From contig NZ_CP014277.1 of NCBI RefSeq assembly GCF_001578105.1, positions 62,001 through 126,000 on the forward strand: a stretch of 64,000 nt of DNA, in the 5' to 3' direction. The stretch is from Martelella sp. AD-3. Its GTDB lineage: Bacteria > Pseudomonadota > Alphaproteobacteria > Rhizobiales > Rhizobiaceae. Every line of letters starts with the position of its first letter. Positions within the stretch are counted from its first letter, which is position 1. The position numbers and the translations under genes are program-made. Below, piece by piece: positions 51,849 through 61,569 of the stretch. The notes beneath the pieces are model-generated. The model was not told the DNA's origin. It saw only the letters and a list, made by a program, of their open reading frames with translations, and did no database searches.

Positions 51849-52802
51849 ATGGATTCGTACCCCACACCACACACCAGAACCGTCACGCCCACCGGCCCAC
51901 TGCCGACCTGGACCCGCCCGCGCGGGCGCGACATCACCGAAGCCGATGCCGCCTTCTCCGCCGCTATCGCCCTGAAATCACTCGATGATATCGTTCGATC
52001 CGAGCCGCCTTGGGCCGGTTGCTGGCGCGAACGGCAGGCGCTCAAATGCGCCGCTGCCGCCGTCCGCCTGTCCGGTCGCAACGAAGACGAACACGCGTTG
52101 CGTGACGCCGTTCTGCTCACCGCCGCCGGCGACGATCCCGGCCCTGCGGGCAAGATGTTTCTGGCCTATAAAAGGCTTGCCGCCCGAAAACCTGGCTTTG
52201 CCGCAAAGCAGGTCCAAGAACTTGCCGACCTGATGGGGATCGTCTCTGACGACCAGCTGGCCGCCATCCCGGAACTGGCAGACACCGCTCGCCAATCCGG
52301 CCGCGCCGTTCCCTTCGTGGTCGCCGACCTTGTCACCGCGATCCTCGCCGTTCGCCCGGATGCCGAACCGCTGGCCTGGGCCATCGCCGATAGGATGATC
52401 GCAACCCAGCTCAAATGGAACTGCCCCGTGCCGCTGCTGATGGCTGAACGTTACGGCCCGGCGTTTAGGACCATCGGGGGCCGGGGGCGTGTGCGCCCGG
52501 GCGAACCCGCATTCGCGGGGGCGCTTTGTTTGGCTCTGGTTGACGCCGCGGAGAGCGCTCTGCGGTCGGCCGGCGAGATCGCCCGCCGCGCCGAGACGCT
52601 TTCGCGTGTGGCGCCGAAGGTGCGGACCAGGGGCGCCGGCCCTGTCATTCAGGCACTGCTGGATGCGGACGCGGTGCAAGCAACCGCGCCCGGCAGCCAT
52701 CTCTCCCGCTGGGCGGCCACGCGCCTGTTCGAACGGCTCGAAGGTTTGGGCGCCGTGCGCGAATTGTCGGGCCGTTCATCCTTCCGCATTTACGGGTTGT
52801 GA
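51849..52802 (+). CDS. DUF1403-family protein
   Basis: 317 residues from ATG 51849; a shorter upstream extension to 51813 overlaps the tnpA stop. [41 protein letters not shown] and [24 protein letters not shown] are typical of DUF1403. All-helical cytoplasmic protein, function unknown; commonly followed by a ScpB-like gene on rhizobial replicons, as here. The gene follows the transposase by 35 bases, so it may be carried by the transposon. Confidence 0.82.
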   Translation: MDSYPTPHTRTVTPTGPLPTWTRPRGRDITEADAAFSAAIALKSLDDIVRSEPPWAGCWRERQALKCAAAAVRLSGRNEDEHALRDAVLLTAAGDDPGPAGKMFLAYKRLAARKPGFAAKQVQELADLMGIVSDDQLAAIPELADTARQSGRAVPFVVADLVTAILAVRPDAEPLAWAIADRMIATQLKWNCPVPLLMAERYGPAFRTIGGRGRVRPGEPAFAGALCLALVDAAESALRSAGEIARRAETLSRVAPKVRTRGAGPVIQALLDADAVQATAPGSHLSRWAATRLFERLEGLGAVRELSGRSSFRIYGL

Positions 52803-52804
52803 CC

Positions 52805-53563
52805 ATGACCGGAGCAGCCGATAACAGGCCATCCCGCCGCAAGAAAGCGACCGCAGCAGCCGGAAAAGCGGGTGCGACCGCCGCAGCCGAAAACGCGAAA
52901 GCCGCTCGCGGTCGCAGACAAAAGTCAGAGGATGAAATCCTCTTTGATCGTGAACTGGATCAGTTTCCGCCGGAGCTGCGCTGGCGTGAATGGATGCTGC
53001 GGGTCGAGGCGGTGATCTTTGCTGCCGCCGAGCCGGTCACCCGCGAGACGCTGGCCCGCGTCGTCGGCAAGGATTGCAGCATCGACCTGCTGATCGACGA
53101 TCTTCGCGAAGAACTCACCGGACGGCCCTATGAGCTGGTTTCGGTCGCCGGCGGCTGGCAGCACCGAAGTCGTTCGGCTTACGCGGATGCGATAAATGCT
53201 TCGAATGCTCCGACACGCGGCGCAGCAACGACGTTGTCCGAATTCGAATCCATGGTGCTGATGGCCGTCGGCTACTTCCAGCCCATCACTCGCGCCGAAC
53301 TCTCAAAAATCTTCGGCAAGGAGGTCAGCCGCGACACCATAGGCTCGCTCCGCAACGCCGCCCTCATCGCCTCCGGCCCCCGCAGCCCCACCCCCGGCGC
53401 ACCCTACACCTACGTCACGACCAGGCACTTCCTCTCCGCCTTCGCCATGGAAACGCTCCGTGATCTGCCGGATATCGAGGCGCTCGAGGATGCGGGGCTG
53501 CTCAGCAGAGCTGCCGTGCGGGAGGAGGCGATGGCGGCCGTAGGCGACGGCGAGGAAGAATGA
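52805..53563 (+). CDS. scpB: ScpB-like segregation and condensation protein
   Basis: 252 residues from ATG 52805 (GTG 52799 is possible). A basic Ala/Lys-rich head of about 40 residues precedes winged-helix units: MLRVEAVIFAAAEPVTRETLARVVG and ELVSVAGGWQHRSR, then SEFESMVLMAVGYFQPITRAELSKIFGKEVSRDTIGSL. ScpB bridges kleisin in SMC condensin. The usual partner ScpA is absent here, replaced by DUF1403, so it may belong to a plasmid-specific SMC-like or transposon-linked complex. It lies two bases after the DUF1403 stop. Confidence 0.82.
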   Translation: MTGAADNRPSRRKKATAAAGKAGATAAAENAKAARGRRQKSEDEILFDRELDQFPPELRWREWMLRVEAVIFAAAEPVTRETLARVVGKDCSIDLLIDDLREELTGRPYELVSVAGGWQHRSRSAYADAINASNAPTRGAATTLSEFESMVLMAVGYFQPITRAELSKIFGKEVSRDTIGSLRNAALIASGPRSPTPGAPYTYVTTRHFLSAFAMETLRDLPDIEALEDAGLLSRAAVREEAMAAVGDGEEE

Positions 53564-54259
53564 GGGCGCGTACCAAGCGAGAGAGGTGGCCGATATCGGC
53601 AGGAAGGCGGGAGATAGGCGGGAGGACCACTTTTTCGTATCACCGCAACGCGACATGCATGGTGACGCACCGGTATCTTATGGTGAATTTGTGACATCGA
53701 TCGCCAACGAGACGCCTGCTCGCCTGAGCGATATCGGTAAGGTTACGGCGCTTCTGGTTGGGGAGAAGGGATTGGATATTGGCAACGCGGCGAATTCACC
53801 AAAGCGCACATCTTCTCCGATCTATAGAGACACGATAGGTGTCTTTCAGCAAACGCGCTTGTGGCCGGCGCGGGAGATTTGATCGTCGCATCTACATCTG
53901 GGATGCCGAATATCAGATCCCAAATGGATCTCGACCGCTCTGTCTGGCAGACGAGCTACGGCGGGTCGCATAAGTTCTCATTCCGTTCGCCCGCCGCTTA
54001 CGATTTCGGAGTGCTTTTGTTTGGCCCCTACTTCACGAAGCTACCCGCGATACCCCACCCCGACTCGAGAAACTGGTTGTCACCGGCGACGTGTTGCACG
54101 CCCGTCGGGGGATCGCGGGAACTTGCCCAGTGAACAGCTGATTGGAAAGCTACAAAAGTCATTTCGGAAAGTCGTCCAAAAAAACTGTAGGATGATGCTC
54201 TACCAAGATTTTCTATGTTCGCGATTCGTGCTGTAACTATCTGCTAATGCACGGATTCG
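53564..54259 (+). other. Intergenic region with decayed sequence
   Basis: 696 bases without a convincing gene. Two frames (53586-53882, 53861-54133) lack recognisable domains and ribosome sites. GC content falls toward 54250. A palindrome GCCGATATCGGC lies near 53590-53601. It likely holds a promoter for the large downstream gene and remnants from element insertion. Confidence 0.5.
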
Positions 54260-54262
54260 TTG

Positions 54263-57200
54263 ATGGCTAAAAAGAAACCAACAAATAACAAAGCCAGGGA
54301 GCCGCAGCGGGGAAGGACGCCTGAAACCAGGATTCCGCCACCGCCCGGGCACCGTGAAGACGTGCTTCCACTCGTCGCTGTTGGCTCAAAAAAGTTCGAA
54401 GAACTTTGCCGAGCGATCTTAAAACCACAGTTTAAAGACGTTCTTCGGGTGGCATTAAAGCGTACATCCGGAGTCGAGCAATATGGCGTCGATGTAGAGG
54501 GCTTCGATCAGCAGCACGATCCCGTCGTAGTGCTTTCTGCCAAATGTTACCAGAAGGTAGATGCGTGGGAGTTTCGCCCATGGATCCAGGATTTTTTCGA
54601 CCACCTGGACGGTCACTGGAAAGGCAAAAACGTACGCCACTTCATTCTCGCCGTAACTGTCGCTGCAAACGATGACGACATGAACGAGGCGGCACGCACA
54701 CTTGCTAAGTCTCTTGCCCAGAAAGGGATTCAGTTTCATCTCTGGGATTCCGTGCACATCACGGACCTTTTGCGCAATGACCCACGATTGATTGACCGGT
54801 ATTTCCATCGGTACTGGGTGGACGCGATGTCGGCGGAGATCGAAAGCGACAGTCCGTCCGTAAACCCTGCATCTACGGTCTCGCCAAACAAGCTTGGCGG
54901 TTCGATCGCCGCTTTAGCAGCCCAGTTACAGGACGCAATATCCGGACCCTTTAACAGCGCCGTTTCCCGCGAACTTGAAGCGGCGGTCGCCGAGCTTCGA
55001 CGCGGCAAGCGATCCGCTGTCCGCAAATGGATTGCATCAAATCGCGCTGAAGAGGCCACTTGGCAAACGATTGATCCCGCAGTCCGCGCTAAAGGGCTTC
55101 GCATTCTAGCGATGATCGAACTCGCTGAAGGCGATCTGGACAAGGCCGATGCGCTCGTTTCGGAGGCAAATGATTTAAGTGAAGAGCTAGATCCCTCCGC
55201 CCGCGTGATGATCGCCCGGGTAACTGCCGGAGTCGGCGCTGCCCTTGAGGAGCTCGGCAAGCCCACGACCAGGCGAGAGCGGGAGCTTGCAGCGGGGTTG
55301 TCGATCGACGCGGATGACCCCCGTGCAGCACTCAATATGCTTGCTCCGCTTGTTGGAGACGATGTTTCCAGCGAGGTCCTGCGTCTCCGCGGAATTGCTA
55401 CCCTAATGTCTGGTAGGGGCGCAGCTGCGGCGCTGAACCTCGTGAATTCAGCGCTCTCCAAGGAGCCTGAAGGCGCTATCGCGCGGCTCACCCGCGGAAT
55501 TGTCCGGATTGCCTCGGCTCTTGTCGAAGGGGTTCTACCCGGCTTTGGCGGACCTCCGAACCCCATCAATCGCGCGCTGGTCCGTTCAGAACAGGTGGCT
55601 TACGATCAGCTGGATGCCGCCAGGCAGGAATTTGAAGGGCTTCTGTCTGTCGTTGATGGCGATTTGCGCCGAGAAGTTGAGATCTGGAAGCTCGCTGTAC
55701 TGATCTTGCATCCCGAAAGGAGGCAAGAAGCCAGAAGATACGGGCGATACCTGTTGTCGAGGCCTGTTCCAGATCCCTCTGCCATAGCCTGGTGCCTTCA
55801 AAACAACCTTCCTATGCGTCGGGGCAAGATCAAGAAGGCAATCGGTGATCTATTGCGCAAAGGTGAGGGAACGCCTGGCCACGTCGTCGCCCTCGCCCTT
55901 TTGGCGGCCAAAGTCGACAAGCCGTCGCGCGCCATCGCCGTATTCGAGAAGTTCAAGAGGCACTTTCCTGAAGCCGAGGAGTTTTTCAACGAGTGGCGCA
56001 AGCAGTTCGGCGAGAATGCTGGATCGCCAGAGGCTTCTTATTCGGCAGCAGTCCGCTATGGGATCGAGGCCAAGAACTACGCTCCGCTCATCGCGTTCCT
56101 TTCGTCTGGCTTGTCGAACGCCGAGGCTCTGATCGCGGGCTCCGAGTTCCTGATGTCACGGAAAGCATATGTCGAGGTTTTCAAACTACGCAATCAGCTG
56201 ACAGCCATTGGTACCCTGCGTGCGTTTGAAATTGCTTCGGTGGCTGCCTTCCGGTCGGACAACGCCCAGTCCTCCGTTGAGGTGCTCACGGAGGCGTCCC
56301 GAGCGGGACTTGCCTTGCCTCCGCGGCTGGTTCAGCTACGCCTGCGCGCACAAGAGGCGACCGGTGATCATCTGAATCTAATAAAGGACTTGAAGTCGCT
56401 GCTTAGCCAATCTGATGATCCTGATCTCAGAAGGCAGCTCTTCAACGCGTACGTGCGTATTGGGGCGCTTGAAGACGCGGCCCGGGTGACGAACGATGCG
56501 ATAGCGGCTCGTTCGCTCGATTACGTGAATGCGTTAAGGGTAGCCAACGCGCTTCGAAATTTTGCACCCGACACCGCGCGACGCGTGATCGCAGACATTC
56601 AGCGCGACCAGTTACCAAAAGAGCTGCTTCCGCAACTTTTGGCGCTCTCGTCCGAACTTGGGTTGAGAGACGTCCAGGACGAAATGATCAGGAGGCTGGT
56701 CAGCGAACCCGGTTCAGAGGGTATGATGACGCGCTTCGATAGTGTCGAAGCTGTCATCAAGTTTATGAATGAGCGCGCCGATCAGTATCGAGTACTGATC
56801 GACCAATGGCTTGCTGGTAGCATTCCGTCTGCCCTGGCTTTCAGTGGTGACGCCAAAGATTATGCATTGCTGTTCCTGGGAGATCGGAACTCGAGGCGTG
56901 CGAATTTCGGCTTGAAGTTCCCCATGTTCCTGACCGCGGGGACGAAGCGGTCCGCTGATACGATTGATACCACCCGCCGACCGGGGCTCCGGCTCGACCT
57001 AAGCGCGCTTCTCCTGGCTGATCGAGCCGGAATTCTGGACAAGATCGAGCAAGTTTTCGATATCCACATCCCAGCATCGCTCCCTGAAGCCCTGATCGAG
57101 ATGCGTGGAAAATTCGGGACGGTTTCCGCAGAAATTGCGCGGCAGGTGCGCGCGGTCGCCCGCCGAGACAGCGCGGTCAAAATCGTCGCTTCTCCGAAGG

Positions 57201-60200
57201 AGGGAGTTTTTGTGTTGGAAGCGCTGAGGCATGCGCCGGAAGACGATGCAGGACGCGGCATCTTCACCACTCTCTTGGAGAATGCTTTCCAATCTGGTCA
57301 CGTAACGCGCGCGGAGATGCAGAAGGCTCGGGAAAGTCTCGGCATTCCGGACGACATGGTGGAGCTGTCGTTCGACACAGTGATGGTCGGCCAGTCGGCG
57401 TGCCTGGACCTGATGCTCCTCGGCCTTCTCGAACCTATAGCTCGGTCTTTCCCAACCAATATTCTTCAGGCCGATCTGGACCAAATGCTCGCACAGATCG
57501 CCCTCTTTGAGTTCGAGGAGGGGATCGGCAACAGGCTGGAGACGCTTCGGAAGACGGTCGCCGCGCGTCTAGCTTCTTCCGCGTGGCATAGTCTCCCATC
57601 GCGCGATGAAGAATTCAGAGCTATGCGTCGGGAAGCTCCAGCGCATGTTCGTTGCCTCCTAGAAACGCTTCCCCGTGAAGAGGGGGTCGATCCACTGCTC
57701 TACTGGATCGAAGACAGAACCATATCGAGAAATCCGCCGTCTAACGCGGTCAATCTTGGACAAATACTGGCAACACTTCGACAGGCCGGGCGTCTCGGCA
57801 ATGCCGAATACTATATCGTCATAAAGCTGCTACGGGACGCCGGATACTCGTTCCTGCCCATAGACGCTGACGAACTTTATGCTCAGATCAGTGCAGCCCC
57901 AATCGTCAGCGGCAGGGTTGTCGAAAACGATGACCTGATGGCGATCCAGAGCTGGTTCGCGCAGGACGCCATCAATCTCAAGCATATCGACCTCACCGTT
58001 GAGATCGATCCCAGCGGTCATGTAATAGGGGAGAGCCGTCGCACCCTCCAGCTCACGCACATCGCGCAGGATCTATTCGCGCGAATCTGGGCCGATCCCA
58101 CCGCGACCGACGAACAGAAGGTGGCGCGCTCATCCTGGGTTTGGTCAAACCTCCGCCTCGATTGCACGCCGGCCCGTACAGGGTCCGAGCAACCTCATGT
58201 TCTCCGACAATTCGGAGCCTTGAATGTCTCGCAGGCGCTGGCTTTGCCTCTCCACGCGGAACTCGGCGAACCGGAGCTGGCAAAATCTGACCGGGCCAGC
58301 TACGTCAACTGGCTGATGGCAACGGTTGTTGAGCCACTTGTCGAAGCTGACCCCGAGGCAGGCGACATCATTGCAGAGACGATCGCCGGAATGCTGGCCA
58401 GGCTTCTTGAAACCCCGGACGACACGGACAAGCGGCTGAAGAAGGCGTTCGAATCGCAGATGCGTCGTGTAGTCGCTGAATATTTGCGGCTTCTTCCGCT
58501 CGATTGGGCGGATCGGGTGGCTTCACGGCGAGGAATCGATGACATACTCGACCGCCAAACCGTAATGTTGCTTGAGATTGGGGACGAGCGGGTGGCGGTT
58601 AGGTCGATTGCCGCTGCATTCACTGAGGCGTTTTCGAGCCCCCGCCGCAGCGCCAGGTTCCAGTTCCACGAGAGCAAGAAGTTCGCGCAAATTTCGTTGG
58701 ACGATAGCGAGCAGGGAAAGCCGAAAGCCATCGTTAAACGAGGACGGAAGTCGTACCCTCTTGACCCGGTTACTATGGCCATACTCCACCCCGATCCACG
58801 AACGAGAGAACGCACTCTCAAGACTTCGATGCCCATGGGCAGTGTTGGCAAGCCTATATCGGAGGACGAACTAGTTGCGGTGGCGAACGAGCCAAGCCCC
58901 GAACGAAGGATCGAGGTTATTCACGACCTATATTCCGCGGATTTTTCGAGGCAGCTCACCCTGTTGGATGCTCGGCTCAAGAACACTGAGCAATTGCGCA
59001 TCGCTGATTTCGAGCTGCCAGAGCCCGGCGTTCTGCTGAATTATCTTGGCATTGCCGCTGATTTTTCCGGGAACGGAGCGGAGCTGATCGAATCGTCCTT
59101 CAGGATCCTGAGCGACAAGATTAGTCCAGAAGAAGCCGTCTGGAGGACCTCTAGCATTCCACGACGGGTCCCGGAGGAACTTCTAGAGAGCTACACGCCG
59201 GCGATTCGAAAAGCTCCAGGAGATGCCCAGCGTTTTCTCTCCCTCTCGCTAACTCGCGCATTCACGCTGGCACGCACCGGTGAGTTGCGGGATGAAGATC
59301 TCAATTTCCTTGGTATGCTCGATGACGAAAGGTTGAGATTCTTCCGAACAATTCTCCGTCACAGTGGCCGACAAGCGCTCTCGTCCGAGGACTGGCGGAA
59401 ATTAAATCCCGAGATTGCATTTTATCTTTTATGGCTGCATGCCGATCAGTTGATGCGCGTGCTTTCGCCATCAAATTCAGCGCTGCGGGCGCTCGGTGAC
59501 TGGCTCTACGCGCAGACCCCGCGCAGGCTTACCGATGATCAAGAAGTCTGGGGCAGGTGGGTTCGCAATTCCGTTTTCAGTCTATCGGCCATCCGGATAA
59601 GGGCTGCAATCGCTGCAGAACTGCTGGATCTCGGTGCCACTGTACCGGCCGATCAGATAACAATGCTCGGTCGAGACACAGGTGGGGATTGGATGCCGAA
59701 TCCTCAGTTGCTTGCCACCCTTCCAAGCGGGTCGCCGGATCTGTGCTGGATAAGCCGAGACCCTATTCCTGTTTTCTTAAAAGCTGGTTGGATGGTGCCT
59801 GACAGTGCGTTCGTGGTGAGAGATCCTTCAGGGCTTTTGACGCGTATAATCCAAGAGATGCGTGACGAAAATTGGCGTGTCCTAGTCTCCCTGGTCTCAC
59901 TTGTGGTCGACATCACATCAGTCGATGAGGCGTCTCTCTCGGAGCTTAATCGAAGGATTGATAGCTACTTGAAGCTCGACGACGCCCTCGACGTAGATCC
60001 TTCCCGATCTGCATTGATGGATGTCGCCGCCAAGGTTTTTGGCCGACAGGCCGCTGACGAGGCGTTCCAAAACCTAATCACAGTCGTAGGAAAGACCGCA
60101 AGGTCTCGGTGGCCGCGAGAGAACGCCGACCTACATGGCGAGGCTGATGTCGATGGGCTAGCTCTCGACCTGGCGAACGCGATCCATCTGTTCAGCTGGG

Positions 60201-60388
60201 CGCGGCACAGCGAAACATCGGCCAGGATGATGTCATTTTGCAGGTTGCTACTTGACGTTGCTACGGTTTGGCGCGGCTTCCGATCTGTCGCCCTAGAATT
60301 GCTCGAAAGCGTGCTGGCTCAGGCGGACATTCCCACTGCAGCAGTAAGCGTCTGGCCTGCGCTTTTTGAGCTGAAGGCATGTCGTTAA
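54263..60388 (+). CDS. 2041-residue predicted nuclease-TPR-PIN-like conflict protein
   Basis: One uninterrupted frame; ATG 54263 follows an in-frame TTG. Residues about 40-190 look like a restriction-endonuclease-like PD-(D/E)XK domain: FEELC (Glu46/Glu47), YGVDVEGF (Asp77), VVLSAKCY (Ser92, Lys94), then a FILAVTV strand and LWDSVHITDLL. About 230-830 is all-helical with TPR-like pairs (for example DDPRAALNMLAPLVG, RGAAAALNLVNSALSKEPEGAIARL). About 910-1250 begins LRLDLSALLLADRAGILDKI (Asp912), IHIPASLPEALIEM and, later, YSFLPIDADEL, resembling the PIN-like part of TPR-GreAB-C-PIN conflict proteins. The last 800 residues are unassigned. No Walker A motif was found. GC content and codon use appear lower than in the neighbours. 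Probably a stand-alone defence effector; untested. Confidence 0.72.
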   Translation: MAKKKPTNNKAREPQRGRTPETRIPPPPGHREDVLPLVAVGSKKFEELCRAILKPQFKDVLRVALKRTSGVEQYGVDVEGFDQQHDPVVVLSAKCYQKVDAWEFRPWIQDFFDHLDGHWKGKNVRHFILAVTVAANDDDMNEAARTLAKSLAQKGIQFHLWDSVHITDLLRNDPRLIDRYFHRYWVDAMSAEIESDSPSVNPASTVSPNKLGGSIAALAAQLQDAISGPFNSAVSRELEAAVAELRRGKRSAVRKWIASNRAEEATWQTIDPAVRAKGLRILAMIELAEGDLDKADALVSEANDLSEELDPSARVMIARVTAGVGAALEELGKPTTRRERELAAGLSIDADDPRAALNMLAPLVGDDVSSEVLRLRGIATLMSGRGAAAALNLVNSALSKEPEGAIARLTRGIVRIASALVEGVLPGFGGPPNPINRALVRSEQVAYDQLDAARQEFEGLLSVVDGDLRREVEIWKLAVLILHPERRQEARRYGRYLLSRPVPDPSAIAWCLQNNLPMRRGKIKKAIGDLLRKGEGTPGHVVALALLAAKVDKPSRAIAVFEKFKRHFPEAEEFFNEWRKQFGENAGSPEASYSAAVRYGIEAKNYAPLIAFLSSGLSNAEALIAGSEFLMSRKAYVEVFKLRNQLTAIGTLRAFEIASVAAFRSDNAQSSVEVLTEASRAGLALPPRLVQLRLRAQEATGDHLNLIKDLKSLLSQSDDPDLRRQLFNAYVRIGALEDAARVTNDAIAARSLDYVNALRVANALRNFAPDTARRVIADIQRDQLPKELLPQLLALSSELGLRDVQDEMIRRLVSEPGSEGMMTRFDSVEAVIKFMNERADQYRVLIDQWLAGSIPSALAFSGDAKDYALLFLGDRNSRRANFGLKFPMFLTAGTKRSADTIDTTRRPGLRLDLSALLLADRAGILDKIEQVFDIHIPASLPEALIEMRGKFGTVSAEIARQVRAVARRDSAVKIVASPKEGVFVLEALRHAPEDDAGRGIFTTLLENAFQSGHVTRAEMQKARESLGIPDDMVELSFDTVMVGQSACLDLMLLGLLEPIARSFPTNILQADLDQMLAQIALFEFEEGIGNRLETLRKTVAARLASSAWHSLPSRDEEFRAMRREAPAHVRCLLETLPREEGVDPLLYWIEDRTISRNPPSNAVNLGQILATLRQAGRLGNAEYYIVIKLLRDAGYSFLPIDADELYAQISAAPIVSGRVVENDDLMAIQSWFAQDAINLKHIDLTVEIDPSGHVIGESRRTLQLTHIAQDLFARIWADPTATDEQKVARSSWVWSNLRLDCTPARTGSEQPHVLRQFGALNVSQALALPLHAELGEPELAKSDRASYVNWLMATVVEPLVEADPEAGDIIAETIAGMLARLLETPDDTDKRLKKAFESQMRRVVAEYLRLLPLDWADRVASRRGIDDILDRQTVMLLEIGDERVAVRSIAAAFTEAFSSPRRSARFQFHESKKFAQISLDDSEQGKPKAIVKRGRKSYPLDPVTMAILHPDPRTRERTLKTSMPMGSVGKPISEDELVAVANEPSPERRIEVIHDLYSADFSRQLTLLDARLKNTEQLRIADFELPEPGVLLNYLGIAADFSGNGAELIESSFRILSDKISPEEAVWRTSSIPRRVPEELLESYTPAIRKAPGDAQRFLSLSLTRAFTLARTGELRDEDLNFLGMLDDERLRFFRTILRHSGRQALSSEDWRKLNPEIAFYLLWLHADQLMRVLSPSNSALRALGDWLYAQTPRRLTDDQEVWGRWVRNSVFSLSAIRIRAAIAAELLDLGATVPADQITMLGRDTGGDWMPNPQLLATLPSGSPDLCWISRDPIPVFLKAGWMVPDSAFVVRDPSGLLTRIIQEMRDENWRVLVSLVSLVVDITSVDEASLSELNRRIDSYLKLDDALDVDPSRSALMDVAAKVFGRQAADEAFQNLITVVGKTARSRWPRENADLHGEADVDGLALDLANAIHLFSWARHSETSARMMSFCRLLLDVATVWRGFRSVALELLESVLAQADIPTAAVSVWPALFELKACR

Positions 60389-61068
60389 ACTCAAGAAATT
60401 ACAAACTAAAGTAGCATTTACCTTGTCGTCTTTCCGCCGTCCGCAAGCTCGGGACGCTTTCGATATCCCGCGCCACGACATTCCCTCCCACCATCATCGC
60501 CAACTGCGCGCAGCGGCGATGAACCTGTGGGCGAAGATCGCTCGGGCATGATCAGTGCACGCGGCGGGCGTCACGCTTTTTCTTCGCGGTCGTTAACTTT
60601 ACGATGCCATTAAGACTGTTCCTGGACCGTGGATCGGAGCCCCTCGATTTCTTGCCGTTGCTCGGCATGGTCGGTAACCGGTGTTCTGGCTGTAAATCGG
60701 CACAGGGGTTCGACGCCGATCGGCACGATAAGTCTTTGAAAGATTTAAAGGGCGTGGGGTCCTGGTGCCACGCTGAACTAAACCAGGTTCTGTCGGGCGG
60801 AATCCTGCCGGCAAGACCTTCCTGGATGCCGTGAAGCGCAGTCGCAACTGCGCTTGGATGGCTCTGCGAAAAGCCATACGGGTAGCAATTGATGGGTCCG
60901 CAGTTCGAATCCTTTCAAGACCCTGCTGGTGAGCAAACTCCCTTTCAAGGGCCCGTCCTGCGGTTCGGGCGCGATCGATCAGCTTGTTCTGGGTGTAGCG
61001 AAGAGGGGCATATACCGATAGCCCGCTCAAGTTCAGCAGTAGATAGTCGGTGATGCGATTGACCTCGA
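60389..61068 (+). other. Debris region, no intact gene
   Basis: 680 bases between the large gene and a cadA remnant. AT-rich at first, then GC-rich with stop codons in all frames except short ones. A reverse frame (60599-61030) contains low-value strings and is not protein-like. GTTCGAATCC (60904-60913) resembles a tRNA T-arm, but no cloverleaf could be built. An imperfect hairpin GCGCAGTCGCAACTGCGC lies at 60836-60853. Confidence 0.5.
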
Positions 61069-61260
61069 ACCGCCATTACCGCTTTGCGTATGGGGCAGCC
61101 CTTCACCATCGCGCTCGGTTTGAAAGCGGTATTCCTCGTCACGTCCGTATTGGGGCTGATTGGTCTCTGGATCTCGATTGTGGCGGATACCGGAGCGACG
61201 GTGCTTGTCACGCTGAACGCGCTGCGATTGCTACATTTCGATCCCGAACGCGAGGCCTGA
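61069..61260 (+). pseudogene. cadA remnant with internal deletion
   Basis: Reads ALRMGQPFTI directly joined to ALGLKAVFLVTSVLGLIGLW and on to the normal C-terminus (LHFDPEREA, stop 61258-61260). In the intact cadA at 1070-3313 these parts are about 1.5 kb apart. The joint lies at ACCAT, present at both ends (1629-1633 and 3159-3163), so a short-homology deletion removed the catalytic core. Confidence 0.85.
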
Positions 61261-61264
61261 TTTC

Positions 61265-61352
61265 ATGATTTCCAGCTTCGGTTGGGCCGCGCTGCCCTCA
61301 TTTTTGCCGCCTTATCTTCTTCAGAGGTAGGGCGATCGCGGCTCGGCGGGGT
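61265..61352 (+). pseudogene. Isoprenylcysteine methyltransferase remnant
   Basis: Begins MISSFGWAALPSFLPPYL as in the intact gene at 3318 (MISSFGWSVLVLLFGYL) but meets a stop at 61327-61329; the following GGGCGATCGCGGCTCGGCGGG matches codons about 16-25 of the intact copy in another frame. It keeps the cadA-methyltransferase order. Confidence 0.8.
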
Positions 61353-61541
61353 TCATTTCTCCGTCTCGGTTCTTGGCGCAGTGTAGGGTTCGGCGCATGC
61401 GAGCAAACCGATCCAGGCGCATGCCGAGGCGCTGAAGAAGAGGCCAGTTTTAAGTTGAATGAGAACTGGCCCTTGAAGTCACCACCCCCGAGATCCAGTG
61501 TTTCACGCGCACCTTGTTTCGTTGATATGGATCAAGGCGCA

Positions 61542-61559
61542 TATGCGCTGATGCGCATA
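61542..61559 (+). promoter_or_regulatory. ArsR-type operator
   Basis: TATGCGC (61542-61548) and GCGCATA (61553-61559) are perfect inverted arms around TGAT, ending ten bases before the ATG of the ArsR gene. A further GCGCATATGCGC palindrome (61537-61548) overlaps it. This fits autorepression by the downstream ArsR protein. Confidence 0.65.
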
Positions 61560-61569
61560 GAAAACAGTC

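Noticed and set aside
51853..51864. GTACCCCACACC as a possible Tn3 terminal repeat end
   Set aside because: No matching GGGG-starting 38-bp partner was found near the tnpR side, and it lies inside the DUF1403 coding start.
53861..54133. 90-codon frame before the large nuclease-like gene
   Set aside because: No motif, ribosome site or conserved look; probably decayed DNA.
60901..60920. tRNA-like T-arm (GTTCGAATCC)
   Set aside because: No acceptor, D- or anticodon stem could be paired around it on either strand.
60599..61030. 143-codon reverse frame with strings like ERIRTADP
   Set aside because: Such strings are typical of mis-called frames over non-coding DNA; no fold or neighbour supports it.
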